In this document: positions 1-8,819 of the stretch, piece after piece
How the letters are laid out: every line of letters starts with the position of its first letter
Numbering within the stretch: position 1 is the first letter of the stretch
NCBI GenBank assembly: GCA_030432755.1
Contig: JAUILZ010000001.1
Span: 1 to 64,000, forward strand
Direction of reading: 5' to 3'
DNA length: 64,000 nucleotides
Source: Gammaproteobacteria bacterium
Lineage (GTDB): Bacteria > Pseudomonadota > Gammaproteobacteria > Arenicellales > Poriferihabitantaceae
Program-made: the position numbers and the translations under genes
The notes under the pieces: generated by a model
The model's input: the letters and a program-made list of their open reading frames with translations, nothing else
What the model was told of the DNA's origin: nothing
Databases searched by the model: none

Positions 1-352
1 AAACGCACTTCCGGTTTTAGAGATAAAACCTCGGCACTGCAACACTTTCCCGCCCCTTCTCCAAAACATGTCCCCAACACGCTGAATCGGCGCAAACTGA
101 CGCCAGCCGGGGCTTCCCGCGACTACCCGAAAATTATTCCGGACAGTAGTGAGCGCAGGCTGGCGTCCATGTCACGGATTGACTTCAGGTGTTTGACTTG
201 GCTCCAACCAATGCTGAGCCGCAACGGGATCACCGTTGCAAGATGTGCAAATTCACGTTCCGCGGATTGAACCGTACAGGTTGTCGGCCCGACCACGGGC
301 CAACTGCCGGATGATCCGGCCGTTGTAAGCAACCATCAACCTGGATTCAAAC
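1..352. other. gene-free left edge with a decayed REP-like half element
   Basis: I see no convincing gene here. Around 150-182 there is a stretch ending GCTGGCGTCCATGTCAC followed by GGATTGAC, which matches one arm and part of the centre of the REP-like family seen intact at 2669-2748 and elsewhere; the other arm is missing or decayed. The rest shows no clear structure. Confidence 0.4.
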
Positions 353-583
353 ATGAACACCGTGAAAATGATCTTCCTCGCCAGTGGACTGGCGTTCGCC
401 CTCAACGCCGCCGCGGCAACAGATGTCTCCGGCAACCCCGCGCTCGAACTGGCTCCCGGGGGCGAGGTGATTTCCGTCGGCGCCGACTGGGGCGCGAAGG
501 AAAACTGCAAGTCGCTCGGCGGCAAGTGGAAGCCGATCCGCAGGATCTGCAAGCTCACCACGATCAACACTCCGGGACTGTAA
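353..583 (+). CDS. small secreted protein with two cysteines, unknown function
   Basis: This 76-residue protein begins with a typical Sec signal (MNTVKMIFLASGLAFALNAA, cleavage likely after the Ala-rich stretch near residue 21). The mature part of about 50 residues holds only two cysteines, in the arrangement C-x3-GG-x-W-x6-C, which suggests one disulfide in the periplasm. Small periplasmic proteins and lipoproteins with a C...GGxW...C core are common, but I do not recognise the family. It stands alone, with a GC-rich hairpin 20 bases downstream. The coding call rests on the signal peptide and the plausible mature domain; function is unknown. Confidence 0.6.
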   Translation: MNTVKMIFLASGLAFALNAAAATDVSGNPALELAPGGEVISVGADWGAKENCKSLGGKWKPIRRICKLTTINTPGL

Positions 584-603
584 TACCAGGCCGAGGGACC
601 GCA

Positions 604-623
604 CCGGGAACTACAATTCCCGG
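604..623 (+). terminator. GC-rich hairpin after the small secreted protein
   Basis: CCGGGAA (604-610) and TTCCCGG (617-623) form a perfect 7-bp stem with a 6-base loop, 20 bases after the stop codon at 583. No T-run follows, so it may be a weak terminator or an mRNA-stabilising hairpin. Confidence 0.4.
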
Positions 624-879
624 CGCGGCCTCGAATACAGGCGTGAAATTCCACGCCAGTCTGCTGCCGGCGACAATCGCCGGAGGGGGTCGCGGGTCGC
701 CTTGACACCCCAGGGGGAGGGATCGAAAATGGCTCACCATTCCATGCCATTTTCGATGCGCGCGACGAGGAACAGGCGAAGGCCGCCGAGCGCAAGGTCA
801 GCGTTTTCTGTCATCAGGCCGCTATCACCCCGATCGGGGCGGCAGTGCCGCTCCCGGACCGGAGGAATCCGGTAGTCGC
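624..879. other. intergenic stretch without recognised features
   Basis: No gene, repeat or clear promoter could be supported here. A GGAGG-like sequence (about 861-865, in ccggaggaatcc) lies about 14 bases before the ATG at 880, a somewhat long spacing for a ribosome binding site. Confidence 0.4.
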
Positions 880-1806
880 ATGCGCCTGACGTTGCCCGCT
901 ACGGTGGCCAGGGGTTTTACAGGGTTACTCGCGGCCGCGCTGTGCGCGGCGCCGTTCGCGGAATCAGCGGGGGCTGACGATGATGTCGGCCTGGATGCGC
1001 TGAGGGATTTGCACGAGGAAGTCGCGCATCGTCTCGAGGATGTTTCCGCGGAAACGCCGTTCTACCTGCAAGCGGAATCCCGCCACCGCGTGGAAACCGG
1101 CGAAGCCGCATTGTACCTGCCGGGTTCATTCGACGAACTGAGCAGCGCGCTTTCGGAGATCGCCACCTGGTGCGACATCCTGCCGCTCCACCTTAACGTC
1201 AAGGCCTGCACGTTTGAAGCGAAAGGCGGCGAGTCGCTCCTGTCGGTATACGTCGGTCGCAAGTTCTACCAGGATCCCGATGACGCATTCCCCATCGAGT
1301 ACCGGTTCAGCAGCGAAGGCAGCGCCGGCTACCTCCGGGTCATGCTGTGGGCCGATGAGGGTCCGCTCGGCACCTCGGACTACAGCATCGAATTCGAGGC
1401 CATGCCGGTGGAGGGGAAGACGTTCGGCCGGATCCAGATCTCCGAACAGCAAAGCTGGCTCAGTTCCAAGGCCATGGACGCCTACTTCGCCACGAAGGGC
1501 GCCGGGAAACAGGGCCTGACCATCATCGGGCACGACGAATCCGGTGAACCCCTGTACACCACCGGCGAACATGCGGCGATCGAGCGCAATGTCCTGCGAT
1601 ACTATTTCGCGGTTGTCGCGCATTTCGAGGCCATGGGCGACTCGCCGGAGGAGCGCTACCATTCCAGCCTGGAGCACTGGTTCGCCGCCACCGAGCACTA
1701 TCCCCAACTCTACGAACTCGACCGCGACGAGTACCTCGAGGGCAAGCGTCGCGAGCGGCAGAACCAGCGCCAGTTGCAGAAGGAGCTTGTCGGCGCAGGT
1801 TCCTGA
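880..1806 (+). CDS. secreted protein of unknown function (308 aa)
   Basis: The N-terminus is a Sec signal (Arg, hydrophobic GFTGLLAAALCAAPFA, then ESAGADDD), so the protein is probably periplasmic. The mature part is acidic, with a mixed alpha/beta pattern, two cysteines close together (C...VKAC near residues 98-109) that could form a disulfide, and a charged helical C-terminus rich in Glu, Arg and Gln. I see no catalytic motif. The pattern resembles uncharacterised proteobacterial periplasmic proteins with a regulatory-lipocalin-like or START-like length, but I do not assign a family. It is monocistronic and convergent with the hydrolase that follows. Confidence 0.7.
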   Translation: MRLTLPATVARGFTGLLAAALCAAPFAESAGADDDVGLDALRDLHEEVAHRLEDVSAETPFYLQAESRHRVETGEAALYLPGSFDELSSALSEIATWCDILPLHLNVKACTFEAKGGESLLSVYVGRKFYQDPDDAFPIEYRFSSEGSAGYLRVMLWADEGPLGTSDYSIEFEAMPVEGKTFGRIQISEQQSWLSSKAMDAYFATKGAGKQGLTIIGHDESGEPLYTTGEHAAIERNVLRYYFAVVAHFEAMGDSPEERYHSSLEHWFAATEHYPQLYELDRDEYLEGKRRERQNQRQLQKELVGAGS

Positions 1807-1841
1807 CGCCGCGCCCGCACGGGTGCGATAAGTAGACCAGG

Positions 1842-2540
1842 TTAGAAACCTTTTAGTTTCAGCCAGTCAAGGACGATCACCGCCACCTCTCCCGGTTTCT
1901 CCGCCGGCGCGAAGTGACCGGCGCCTTCGATGACACGCAGCGTGGCATCGTGAACCGCGGCGGCGATTTCCTCGTGCTGTACCACCGGACTCCAGCCATC
2001 CTCGGTGGCGGCGATGAGTAACACGGGGCAGCGGATGTCGGCGAGCGTGGCGCCGGCATCGGGGCGATTCATCAGTGCGCGGATTTGCCGTTCGTGGCGT
2101 TCCGGCCCCGCGTCCAGCGCCATTTCCTGCAGGTCCATCATCAGCAATTCGTCCTTCCGACCTTCGGGACCGACCATCGGCGGCAGCCATTCCCCCACCA
2201 GCCGCTCCATGCTTTGGTAGCCAAGATCGATCTTTTGCTGCCGACGCTCCGTTTCGCCTGGCTGAAGTGGATGATGGCCGGTATTGGCGAGAACCAGTGC
2301 GCTGATCCTGTCCGGCGCAATGCGCGCCATCTCCATCGCCACCCGCGCACCCATGGAGTGGCCGACGGCGACGAGATCACCGGTGGTCGCGTCCAGAGCT
2401 GCCTGCGCCATGGCGCCAATGGTGTCATGGGAACCATTGTCCGCGTACGCGACATCGTGGCGACCCTCCAACGCTCGTGCCAATGGACGCCATACGCGGT
2501 GGTCGGACAGCAGCCCGGGAATGAGGACGATGGTGGTCAT
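1842..2540 (-). CDS. alpha/beta-fold hydrolase
   Basis: A 232-residue single-domain alpha/beta hydrolase. The N-terminal strand reads TIVLIPGLLSD, the nucleophile elbow is GHSMG (Ser near residue 62), an acid lies in ATEDGWSP near residue 180, and the catalytic His lies in GAGHFAPAEKP near the C-terminus. This is the order and spacing of the esterase/haloperoxidase-like group (related to pimeloyl-ACP methyl ester esterase BioH and to 3-oxoadipate enol-lactonase), where the substrate cannot be predicted from sequence. No signal peptide is present, so it is cytoplasmic. It has no operon partner: the preceding gene converges on it and a REP-like element lies upstream. Confidence 0.9.
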   Translation of the reverse strand: MTTIVLIPGLLSDHRVWRPLARALEGRHDVAYADNGSHDTIGAMAQAALDATTGDLVAVGHSMGARVAMEMARIAPDRISALVLANTGHHPLQPGETERRQQKIDLGYQSMERLVGEWLPPMVGPEGRKDELLMMDLQEMALDAGPERHERQIRALMNRPDAGATLADIRCPVLLIAATEDGWSPVVQHEEIAAAVHDATLRVIEGAGHFAPAEKPGEVAVIVLDWLKLKGF

Positions 2541-2668
2541 TTGAACAGAACAACGGTCAGGTTATTTTGGCAGAGATCCTGCGCGGATTCACAGACGGGA
2601 TTCCATGCACCTTAAACACCAGATATTACTTGAGTTTCGAGAGTTGGCCGTCGAAGGAACCCTACGTA

Positions 2669-2748
2669 ACGCCAGCGAAAGCTAGCGTCCATGTCGGGAG
2701 TGCGCACTTCGGTTTGACATGGATACCAGCTTTCGCTGGTATTTCGAG
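2669..2748. repeat. REPIN-like inverted repeat element, copy A
   Basis: Two facing hairpins of the same kind: left arm GCCAGCGAAAGCTAGCGTCC followed by ATGTC, right arm GACATGGATACCAGC then TTTCGCTGG. Each arm can fold on a GAAA/TTTC loop and the arms are also reverse complements of each other around a central 17-base spacer. Same family as copies at 24911, 25021, 29430 and 38752. It lies just beyond the 3' end of the secA-like gene. Confidence 0.85.
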
Positions 2749-2783
2749 AGGGGATTGGTTTGGGCCTTGTTAATCAGGAGAGG

Positions 2784-4682
2784 TTACCCCGCCTTCTCGA
2801 GGACGCCGTGCAATCGCCGGTCCTGGGCGTACTGGGCCTGGCGTTGTTCGAAGTACTTGCGATCGAGTTTGTCCTGGGCGGTGCGGATGGCAGGGCCGTG
2901 ATTGTCGAGGCAGCGACCGCTGGCGTCCACCCGGGACTGCATTTTTCTTGCCAGCGCGGGGGCGTGGCGGTCGATGAGGTCGTCTTCAGCGCTTGCGTAG
3001 AGGCGGTAGGCGCCCGGCTCGCCCTGGCGCGCGCAGCGGCCGGCGAGCTGGCGGTCGATGCGGGCGGATTCGTTGGGTTCGGCGGCGATTACCAGTAGCC
3101 CGCCCAGGGATGCCACGCCGTCTTCCAGCGGGATGTCCGCGCCGCGGCCGGCGAGGTTGGTGGCGATGGTGATGCGGCCACGCTCCCCGGCGCGGGAGAT
3201 GATCTCCGCTTCCGCGTGGTCCTGGCGCGCGTTCAGTACGACGTGCTTGAGGTCGGCGCGGTCCAGCAGTTCCGAAAGTTGCTCGCTGGCCTTTACCGTG
3301 CGTGTGCCGACGAGGACGGGTTGGCCGCGACGATGCGCTTCCTCGATCTCTTCGACGATGGCGATGGTCTTTACCTCCAGGGAACCGAAGCAGCGCGTCG
3401 CGAGCACCTCCCGGCAACTGGGCTTTCTTAACGGTACCTGCAATACATCGAGGCCGAAAACCTTTGCCAGCTCACGCTCGCAGCCGTTGGCAGTGCCGGT
3501 CATCCCGGACAGGTGATCGTAGAAGCCGAGAAAGCGTTGCCTTGAAATACGCAGCCGGGCATCGCTTTCCTCGGTAATGGTGACCTGCTCGAGGGCTTCC
3601 ACCGCCTGGTGCAGGCCATCGCTCCAGGTGCGGTCCTCGAGCCGGCGGCCGGTGAACTCGTCGATAATCTGGATGCGGTCGTCCTGGACGACGTAGTGCT
3701 GGTCGCGCACGAGCAGGTGACGCGCGCGCAGCGCCTGTTCGATATAGCGGATCCAGGGGCGTTGCAGCGGCTCGCTCACCCGCGTGCTGCTGGCGTCGAT
3801 GGCCTCGCGGCTGGCTTCCAGCAATTCCAGCCTGTTGCGCTCGCGATGAATGCGGTAATGCACGTCGCGCTCGAAAGTCACTACTGTCTCCGCGGCGAGC
3901 AGGTAGCGTTGCCAGTTCGGCGCCGGCCGCCCCGACGAGCCGCTCAGGATCAGCGCGGTGCGCGCCTCGTCGATCATCACGCTATCGGCCTCATCGACGA
4001 TGGCGCAGCAACGCCTCGCCTGCACGGTCTCCGCCACGCGAGTGGGCGTACCCCGCAAAAGTGACCGGTAATGCTGCCCCGGCTTGCGCTTGGCGGCGGC
4101 GATGGCGAGTTGATCGCGGAGGTAGTCGAAACCGAACTCGGTGCCGACGCCGTAGGTGATCTCGCGGGCATAGGCGCGGCGCTTGTCCTCCGGGCTGTCG
4201 TCCGGGGAGAGCAGGCCGACGCTGATGCCGAGGGCCTCGTATACGGGCCCCATGGTTTGCCGGTCGCGCTGCGCGAGGTAGGGATTCACTGTCATCACGT
4301 GGACGCTGCCGTACTGCAGCGCGCGTACCACGGCCGCGAGGGTGGCGGCCAGGGTCTTGCCCTCGCCGGTGGCCATCTCCACCACCGCGCCCTGGAGCAG
4401 GCCGATACCGGCGAGAAGCTGTTCATCGTAATGGCGCTTGCCGATGGTGCGCGCGGCGGCTTCGCGGGTGAGGGCGAATGCGCGCGCCACGTTGTCGCGG
4501 GTGAGCCAGTCATCGGAGCCAGCGGATTCCCGCAATGCGCCGGCCTGCATGGCGAGATCCTCGTCGGACAGTTCGGCCAGTGGCGTCTCGAATGCCCGCA
4601 CCCGGGCGAGAAATGCATCGCGCTCGCGCCGGTTGCCGGGCCAGCGCAGGGGGCGATGGGCCGCGGTTCGTAACCAGCGCAT
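2784..4682 (-). CDS. truncated SecA-like translocase ATPase
   Basis: The protein carries the SecA motor: RHYDEQL then Walker A MATGEGKT (about residue 103), EFGFDYLRDQ, the DEAD-like VDEADSVMIDEAR (about 228), the crosslinking-domain end IIDEFTGR, MTGTA, IATNLAGRGAD (about 506) and RQLAGRCARQGEPG (about 544). After motor domain 2 only the first part of the long scaffold helix remains; the wing domain, two-helix finger and zinc-binding SecB tail are absent, giving 632 residues against about 850-900 for housekeeping SecA. ATG at 4682 is preferred over an in-frame GTG at 4724, with GAAGG upstream. It is the last gene of the giant-protein operon, 64 bases after the M50-HlyD gene. I infer an accessory motor for that export system. 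Confidence 0.92.
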   Translation of the reverse strand: MRWLRTAAHRPLRWPGNRRERDAFLARVRAFETPLAELSDEDLAMQAGALRESAGSDDWLTRDNVARAFALTREAAARTIGKRHYDEQLLAGIGLLQGAVVEMATGEGKTLAATLAAVVRALQYGSVHVMTVNPYLAQRDRQTMGPVYEALGISVGLLSPDDSPEDKRRAYAREITYGVGTEFGFDYLRDQLAIAAAKRKPGQHYRSLLRGTPTRVAETVQARRCCAIVDEADSVMIDEARTALILSGSSGRPAPNWQRYLLAAETVVTFERDVHYRIHRERNRLELLEASREAIDASSTRVSEPLQRPWIRYIEQALRARHLLVRDQHYVVQDDRIQIIDEFTGRRLEDRTWSDGLHQAVEALEQVTITEESDARLRISRQRFLGFYDHLSGMTGTANGCERELAKVFGLDVLQVPLRKPSCREVLATRCFGSLEVKTIAIVEEIEEAHRRGQPVLVGTRTVKASEQLSELLDRADLKHVVLNARQDHAEAEIISRAGERGRITIATNLAGRGADIPLEDGVASLGGLLVIAAEPNESARIDRQLAGRCARQGEPGAYRLYASAEDDLIDRHAPALARKMQSRVDASGRCLDNHGPAIRTAQDKLDRKYFEQRQAQYAQDRRLHGVLEKAG

Positions 4683-4746
4683 CAATGCAACGCCTTCAAC
4701 GCCAAAGTCCGCGGCACCGGCCACGGATCACAGCGACCCATCCCGA

Positions 4747-6927
4747 TCAGGCGCGCGCGTCCCGCGGCGGGGACGTCAGGTTGCGCACCCAGTCGCGCAC
4801 CAGGTCAGCCCAGAGAACAGCAATGGGCCGGGAGTCCGCGCGCAGCATCACCACGCCGGTTTCTCCGGGCTGCAATGGCTGCCCGGGACCTGGCAGTACC
4901 CTCCCCTCGAAACTCGGTTCCAGCAGGGCATTGCGCGCTCTTTCGCCGCTGGCCGCCACTTCCACCACCGCCAGCGGGCCGCCGCCGATGGCGGTGAGCG
5001 CGGGAAAGCGCACCGTGTCTGACGCCCTGGGTTCGAGCGACTCCAGCATTCCGCGGGAAAGGACACTCTGTCTCCCGTCGATATGGAACGTGACGTCACG
5101 GCCCACGCGTTCGCGAAACGCGCCGGAGGATTTCTGGCTCACCAGGATGGCCAGTTCGGTCTCGGTGCCGATGGCCAGCTCGAGCAGCCGTTCGCCCTGG
5201 CGCACGAACCGGTCCTGCATGCGATCGAGGCCATGGGTCAGCACCATGCCGTCCGCCGGCGCGGTAATGGTCAGTTCGGCAAGGCGCTCCTCGAGGTCGG
5301 CAAGGCGCAGCTCAGATGCCGCGATCTGTTCGGCCAGGGCCTGGCTGCGGGGGACGTCGCGTTCGTAGGTATAGGCGCGCTGGTTGAGGCGCATCGCCTC
5401 GAGTTCCAGTTGCAGGTCACGCACCGTCGTTTCCAGTTCGGGATTGCGCAGTTCCAGCAACACGTCGCCCGCGTTGACCGGTTGCCCCTCGCGCGTATGG
5501 ATCGCTTCGACAAATCCGCTGCTACCCGCGTGCAGGGTCTCTGTATCGCGGAAGTCCGCGTAGGCCGGCGCGGTGAGCGTGGGTGAGAGGGTGAGGTAGC
5601 GCAGGCCCAGGGTCAGCACGGCCGCGGTGATCGCGGTGGCGCAAGTAAGATGAACCAGAGAAGGCCGCTCGTGACCGTCGCCGCCGAGAAAGCGCAGCAG
5701 GCGCATGAGCATCGGGCCGAACAGCACGCCCGCCGCGAGCGCCGCGGCGATGATGCCCGCGCCATGCCCCATGGTGGAGGCGATGATGAGTAGCGTGGCG
5801 ATCACCAGGATGCGCCAGAGGAATGCGAGTATCCCGTAGACGGCGACAAACAATCGTTCACCGGCGGGTCGGTCGGGCAGCGGGTGATGCATGCCGAGAA
5901 ACCAGCGCTTTCCCACCGCCTTGAGGAATCCCTGGCCGCGGGCGTAGAGGTTGGGGATCTTCACCAGGTCCGTCAACACGTAGTAGCCGTCGAATTTCAT
6001 CAGCGGATTGGCGTTGAACAGGAGCGCATTGATGCTCGCGAGGATCACCACGTTGAATGCCATGAAGTTGAGGTGTCCGGTGTCCGTTCCAGCCCAGACC
6101 CATGCGGCAGCGGCGGCGATGAACAGCTCGATGTACATTCCCGCGGTGGCGGTGAACACGCGTTGCCAGCGCGACGGGAATCGCCACGACGACGTGGCGT
6201 CGACGTAGCCGATGGGCGCGAACAGCACGAGTATCGCGCCGGCTTCGTAGAGGTCGCCGCCGTACTTCTTGCACATCAGGCCGTGGAACAGCTCATGGAT
6301 GCATTTCAGCACCAGCCAGGTCAGCAGCAGCCAGAGCCAGTTGTCGAGGGCGAAGAAACCGCTCGCGGCGCTAGTGAAGCGATCCCAGTTCGACGCCACC
6401 TGGTAGATGCCGGAGGCGAGCATCGCGCACCATACAATGAAAAATCCCGGCCCGAGCAGCCAGCGGCACCAGGGCAGGAGACCTTCCAGGAAGCGGTCGG
6501 GATTACACAGCGGGATCTTGATGAACAGCGGATTCAAAAAACGCATGCGCTTCGCGCGGCGTCCCTTGCGCCAGGTGTCGCTGAGCGTATCGGCCTGGTA
6601 TCCCGACGCGGGCTCCGCGAGCTGGGTCTCGATGAGCCAGTCGACGATGGCGACGGCATCGTGCTCGTCGATGGCGTCGGCGCCGGATCGGTGCGCGCAG
6701 GCGGTGAGCGCCTCGGCCACTGTACGGCTGCCGTCGAGGAGGACGATGAAGTCATGCTCCGGCAGGCCGACGCGATAGTAGCGCGAGCGGATGCGATCCT
6801 CGACGAGGTAGCAGGGTGGATCGTTGTTCTCGTCGAGGCGATACGCCAGGTCGCCGCGCACGCGAAGCTTCAGGTGGCGCAGCTCCGCGGTCAGGAGATC
6901 GCGATCGCCGTTATCGGTCGGTCTCAT
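4747..6927 (-). CDS. M50 membrane metalloprotease fused to HlyD-type adaptor domain
   Basis: A 726-residue polytopic membrane protein. Residues 1-140 are soluble, with a PqqD-like winged-helix pattern. Several membrane segments follow, with the site-2 protease zinc motif HELFH at about 211-215 and the third-ligand motif NANPLMKFDGYY at about 305-316. After the last membrane helix (about 425-445) comes a biotinyl-lipoyl/HlyD half-barrel (ETLHAGSSGFVEAIHTREGQ ), a coiled-coil hairpin rich in Glu, Leu and Arg, and the returning half-barrel. Start is the ATG at 6927, overlapping the previous stop as ATGA. Fusions of M50 and HlyD domains are known in bacteriocin/peptide export loci; here it links the inner membrane to the adaptor/TolC chain and may cleave or handle the giant protein. 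Role is inferred. Confidence 0.9.
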   Translation of the reverse strand: MRPTDNGDRDLLTAELRHLKLRVRGDLAYRLDENNDPPCYLVEDRIRSRYYRVGLPEHDFIVLLDGSRTVAEALTACAHRSGADAIDEHDAVAIVDWLIETQLAEPASGYQADTLSDTWRKGRRAKRMRFLNPLFIKIPLCNPDRFLEGLLPWCRWLLGPGFFIVWCAMLASGIYQVASNWDRFTSAASGFFALDNWLWLLLTWLVLKCIHELFHGLMCKKYGGDLYEAGAILVLFAPIGYVDATSSWRFPSRWQRVFTATAGMYIELFIAAAAAWVWAGTDTGHLNFMAFNVVILASINALLFNANPLMKFDGYYVLTDLVKIPNLYARGQGFLKAVGKRWFLGMHHPLPDRPAGERLFVAVYGILAFLWRILVIATLLIIASTMGHGAGIIAAALAAGVLFGPMLMRLLRFLGGDGHERPSLVHLTCATAITAAVLTLGLRYLTLSPTLTAPAYADFRDTETLHAGSSGFVEAIHTREGQPVNAGDVLLELRNPELETTVRDLQLELEAMRLNQRAYTYERDVPRSQALAEQIAASELRLADLEERLAELTITAPADGMVLTHGLDRMQDRFVRQGERLLELAIGTETELAILVSQKSSGAFRERVGRDVTFHIDGRQSVLSRGMLESLEPRASDTVRFPALTAIGGGPLAVVEVAASGERARNALLEPSFEGRVLPGPGQPLQPGETGVVMLRADSRPIAVLWADLVRDWVRNLTSPPRDARA

Positions 6928-8819
6928 GATGCATCTTTTCGCGCCCAGCCGAGCCACAGGCGCAGCTTCTCCATTGGCCGGTGGAACAGAATCCAGCCGA
7001 GGCGTTTCTCCCCGGCGTCGATGCGCGCGGTGCCGCGCATGCCGGGCTTCAGCAATTCGTCCGGGTTGGCGATGCCGGTTTCCGAGACGAAGACGTTTTC
7101 GCCATCCCGCACCTCCGCTCGCGGCCGGAATTCCGCCAGCGTCGCCTCCCAGGACCGGTCGGGAACGCCCTCGATCTGCATCTGCACCGGCATGCCGGTA
7201 GTGACGTGGGAGATGCGGTCGCCGGGAATACCGATCTCCGCCACCATGCTTTCCAGCGGCGCGATCTCGAACAGCTCCTGGCCACGGGATACCGGGCTTC
7301 CGATCAGCTTGTCGAGGTTGCCGGAGACCACCAGCCCGGCGATGGGGCTGCGGATCTCGAGGTTGTCCAGCCGGTCCTGCAGCAGCGCGCGCTTGTTCAG
7401 CATCCGCTCCAGCTCCAGCCTGGCGATCTGGGCGCCGTGGGTCTGGCCATCGGCAAGCATGATGTCGCGGCGTTTCTCCGCCGCCTGCATTTCCGCCTCG
7501 ACATCGGCCAGCTGGATCACGAGGTCCTTGCCGTCGAGACTGGCGAGCACCTGCTCCGGATCGGCGAATTCTCCCGGAATGACCGCGCTCCGTTCGAGGA
7601 TGCCGTCAAAGGGCGCGGTTACGAAACGCGACAACGTGGGTTCGAGCACCACCGAGGCGGTGACGCGGTAGGTCATCGGCCAGAACAGGCTGGCAATCAG
7701 CGCGGCGAGAACGGCAACGGTGAGTATCGGCCCGAGGAGCTTTCCGTCTTTCCTGCCACCACTCGCGCGACCTCGAGCACCACGTCGCTGCAGCGACGGA
7801 TAGAGGCCGGCCATTGGCAGCGTCGCTGCGTTTATCGTGGCGAGGCTACGCGCCCGGTCGGTTGGTGGCCCGTCCCACCAGCACAGGATCGCACCGACAT
7901 CGTTGCCGTCGAGGGTGCGGAGTGGCGCAGATATCGAGTAGCTGCACTCGGTGGCGGCGTGGAGCGCGCGATGCCCGGGGAGGGCATCACCGGGCAGGCC
8001 GTCGCGTGGCCAGGCCACCGCGGCGCCGGCCTCCAGGGCGTCGTTGAGCGCGTCGCGCAGGGCGCGCGTGAGGCGCGAGCGCGCGTCATGGTCCGACAGC
8101 CCGGAGACGATGTCGACACGGCGCACCCGGCCATTGGACGTGGTGGATGCCAGCGTCACGTGGCTGCAGCCCACCAGGGATTCGAGATCGCAGGACAACG
8201 TGTGCAGGGCCTCGCGGTTGTCCGGAATGGCAGAGACCCCGGCGACGAGCTCGATCAACTGCGCCGAGAGACCGGCTTCCCATCGGACGTCCTCATCGCG
8301 GTGATTGACGTCGTAGAGGTCGATGAAGCCGGTGAACAGTTGGGCGGTGGAAAGCAGGATCGCGGTGGGCAGCCGGGAACCACGGAGGAACAGCACCAGT
8401 ACCTCGCCCGCTGGCGGCGCGGTGCCGACCGGTGAAGCCAGGACCAGCATGCCCTCCAGCGCGGGTTCCCGCGTGGGCAACGCCACGGGATTGCCTTCCT
8501 CCATGACACTTCCGGCGAGCGTTTTCAGTTCCCGGGCGACGGCCTCCTGGGCGTTCGTCATGTCGGCGGATAGCAGCCGCGGCCCAAGCGCCGGCCCGCC
8601 CCGGGCGTCGCGCATCACGATGATGCCGGCCTCCGCGCCGGTAACCGCGATCGCCGCCTTCAGCAGACGCAGCAGGTAGCGTTCGCGGGTCTCCGAGGAT
8701 TGCGCGGCGCTGGAAAGCTCGCGGTACAGGCTTACACCGTCCGCGGCCCCGATGCTGACGCCGGCGAGCACCGCGCTGGCCGCGGGCGCCTCGGCCCGTT
8801 CCAGCAGGGGCGGCGTCAT
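6924..8819 (-). CDS. GAF-domain HlyD-family adaptor
   Basis: This 631-residue protein has an unusual order. Residues 1-340 are soluble and cytoplasmic by topology; about 195-335 fit a GAF-like sensor domain, with a second related region at 30-170. A single membrane helix lies at about 361-382 (LLGPILTVAVLAALIASLFW). The rest is a periplasmic HlyD/membrane-fusion protein: lipoyl half-barrel near 395-425, a coiled-coil hairpin of about 60 residues, the second half-barrel (RSPIAGLVVSGNLD) and a beta-barrel. Both ends overlap neighbours by four bases (ATGA at 8816-8819 and 6924-6927), so translation is coupled. A ligand-sensing domain on the cytoplasmic side of a periplasmic adaptor suggests export may respond to a small molecule; this is inference. 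Confidence 0.88.
   Translation of the reverse strand: MTPPLLERAEAPAASAVLAGVSIGAADGVSLYRELSSAAQSSETRERYLLRLLKAAIAVTGAEAGIIVMRDARGGPALGPRLLSADMTNAQEAVARELKTLAGSVMEEGNPVALPTREPALEGMLVLASPVGTAPPAGEVLVLFLRGSRLPTAILLSTAQLFTGFIDLYDVNHRDEDVRWEAGLSAQLIELVAGVSAIPDNREALHTLSCDLESLVGCSHVTLASTTSNGRVRRVDIVSGLSDHDARSRLTRALRDALNDALEAGAAVAWPRDGLPGDALPGHRALHAATECSYSISAPLRTLDGNDVGAILCWWDGPPTDRARSLATINAATLPMAGLYPSLQRRGARGRASGGRKDGKLLGPILTVAVLAALIASLFWPMTYRVTASVVLEPTLSRFVTAPFDGILERSAVIPGEFADPEQVLASLDGKDLVIQLADVEAEMQAAEKRRDIMLADGQTHGAQIARLELERMLNKRALLQDRLDNLEIRSPIAGLVVSGNLDKLIGSPVSRGQELFEIAPLESMVAEIGIPGDRISHVTTGMPVQMQIEGVPDRSWEATLAEFRPRAEVRDGENVFVSETGIANPDELLKPGMRGTARIDAGEKRLGWILFHRPMEKLRLWLGWARKDAS

Noticed and set aside
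253..795. Minus-strand open frame of 180 codons across the small secreted protein
   Set aside because: No conserved motif, no ribosome site, and it covers the better supported plus-strand gene and non-coding DNA.
2669..2748. REP-like element as a CRISPR repeat
   Set aside because: Copies are dispersed singly over tens of kilobases, have inverted arms and no regular spacers.
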